A stretch of DNA of 5,347 nucleotides from Spirochaeta sp. (lineage in GTDB: Bacteria > Spirochaetota > Spirochaetia > Spirochaetales_E > Spirochaetaceae_B), in contig JAUUYD010000202.1 in the NCBI GenBank assembly GCA_030590585.1, positions 1-5,347 on the forward strand, in the 5' to 3' direction. Shown piece after piece: positions 5,131 to 5,347 of the stretch (positions within the stretch are counted from its first letter, which is position 1; each line of letters begins with the position of its first letter). The translations under genes and the position numbers were made by a program. The notes beneath the pieces are model-generated. The model saw nothing but the letters and a program-made list of their open reading frames with translations. It was not told the origin of the DNA and did no database searches.

Positions 5131-5244
5131 ATCTAACATGTCTTTTGGAGCAGACTTCGGGCCTGATACCAGTAACAGTGGCTCTAAACGGATAAACTGT
5201 CACTGCCTTTTAACTCGGTGAAGCAGCTCAAGAGATTGTTAGGC
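5131..5244 (+). other. Integron attC recombination site of cassette 1
   Basis: R'' ATCTAAC (5131-5137) and R' GTTAGGC (5238-5244) fit RYYYAAC and GTTRRRY and pair at five Watson-Crick positions plus one wobble. After a short unpaired spacer (four bases against three), the L arms pair: 5142-5158 with 5220-5234, nearly perfectly. G5148 and A5154 bulge out of the 5' arm, six bases apart, with one A-A mismatch at 5152/5225. Extra bases only in the L'' arm are the extrahelical bases that IntI uses to choose the bottom strand. Further in, CAGTAACAG (5170-5178) pairs with CTGTCACTG (5197-5205) at eight of nine positions, forming the variable terminal stem. At 114 bases the site is within the usual 57-141 range. 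I checked the pairing by hand; a covariance-model search would settle it. Confidence 0.85.
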
Positions 5245-5347
5245 CCCAATCAGCACAATAATGAGGAGTATTGATTTGATGCGGTCGTCTTCCGAATACA
5301 ATGCCAGAATAAATCAAGCGAAGACACGTGTTGCCAAGTGGTCGGAC
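5239..5347 (+). mobile_element. Integron gene cassette 2, left part only
   Basis: Starts with TTAGGC after G5238 and holds an ORF starting 22-40 bases later. The window ends before its attC. If it is a true cassette, its attC should open with GCCTAAC or a close variant. Confidence 0.65.
5279..5347 (+). CDS. Unrecognised ORF of cassette 2, N-terminal fragment
   Basis: Open from 5279 to the window end (23 codons). AGGAG at 5264-5268 lies ten bases before ATG 5279, which is why I prefer this start; ATG 5261, in the same frame, has no SD sequence. The peptide begins MRSSSEYNARINQAK and then reads on to a basic, helical-looking KTRVAKWSD stretch. I see no diagnostic motif. The SSEYNARIN part faintly recalls the N-terminus of AraC/GyrI-type regulators, but what follows does not, so no function is assigned. 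The location directly after a GTTAGGC core supports it being cassette cargo. Confidence 0.5.
   Translation, partial: MRSSSEYNARINQAKTRVAKWSD

Larger units (their letters stand above)
4593..5238 (+). mobile_element. Integron gene cassette 1 carrying trmO
   Basis: A 646-base unit that fits the anatomy of a gene cassette: it begins with TTAGAT after the crossover G, has an ORF starting 32 bases in and ending 14 bases before the attC site, and closes at the G of the next core site. The inverse core ATCTAAC of its attC complements its own starting core GTTAGAT rather than the following GTTAGGC, which is diagnostic because the 3' core belongs to the next cassette. The cassette is visibly more AT-rich than purD and the DHH gene. 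Orientation of gene and attC is the normal one. No integrase gene is in view. Confidence 0.82.

Noticed and set aside
5140..5223. A 27-codon ORF with a plausible SD, just after trmO
   Set aside because: It lies wholly inside the attC hairpin, whose arms constrain the sequence; coincidental open frame is more likely than a gene.
5279..5347. AraC-family regulator identity for the last ORF
   Set aside because: Only a few residues look similar and the following residues do not fit; too short to assign.

Overview
The window looks like a bacterial chromosome fragment of moderate GC, probably from an anaerobe. A spirochaete is my tentative guess, from the overall protein style and because chromosomal integrons are known in that phylum (Treponema denticola); nothing here proves it. 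All genes I accept are on the + strand.

Left part (1-588): the 3' end of an FAD/NAD(P)-dependent oxidoreductase, followed one base after its stop by a small rubrerythrin-type ferritin-like diiron protein. The pair looks like a translationally coupled redox or oxidative-stress operon. Then comes an AT-rich, self-contained gene for a COG1373-type ATPase (AAA_14 plus DUF4143, 689-2011). It has its own strong promoter, embedded in a perfect 10-bp inverted repeat that ends on the start codon.

Middle (2071-4433): purD (GAR synthetase, purine synthesis), with a TATAAT box so close to the ATG that the mRNA should be leaderless, and then a DHH/DHHA1 phosphoesterase of the NrnA (nanoRNase/pAp phosphatase) type. 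These two have the higher GC of the host backbone. A 10-bp hairpin spans the stop codon of the DHH gene.

Right part (4538-5347): the most interesting region. A trmO (tRNA m6t6A37 methyltransferase) gene is packaged as an integron gene cassette. A core site GTTAGAT (4592-4598) lies 26 bases before its ATG. A 114-base attC site (5131-5244) follows its stop, beginning with ATCTAAC, the exact reverse complement of the cassette's own core site, and ending with GTTAGGC, which opens a second cassette. The attC folds into the expected R/L-box structure with two bulged bases in the 5' arm. The second cassette's ORF starts within about 40 bases of its core site and runs off the window. No integrase gene is visible, and the left junction abuts the housekeeping DHH gene. 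This is therefore either the start of an array whose integrase lies elsewhere, or a cluster of attC sites without an integrase (CALIN). A promoter (TTGATG-17-TATGAT) sits just upstream of the first core site, where it could drive the cassettes.
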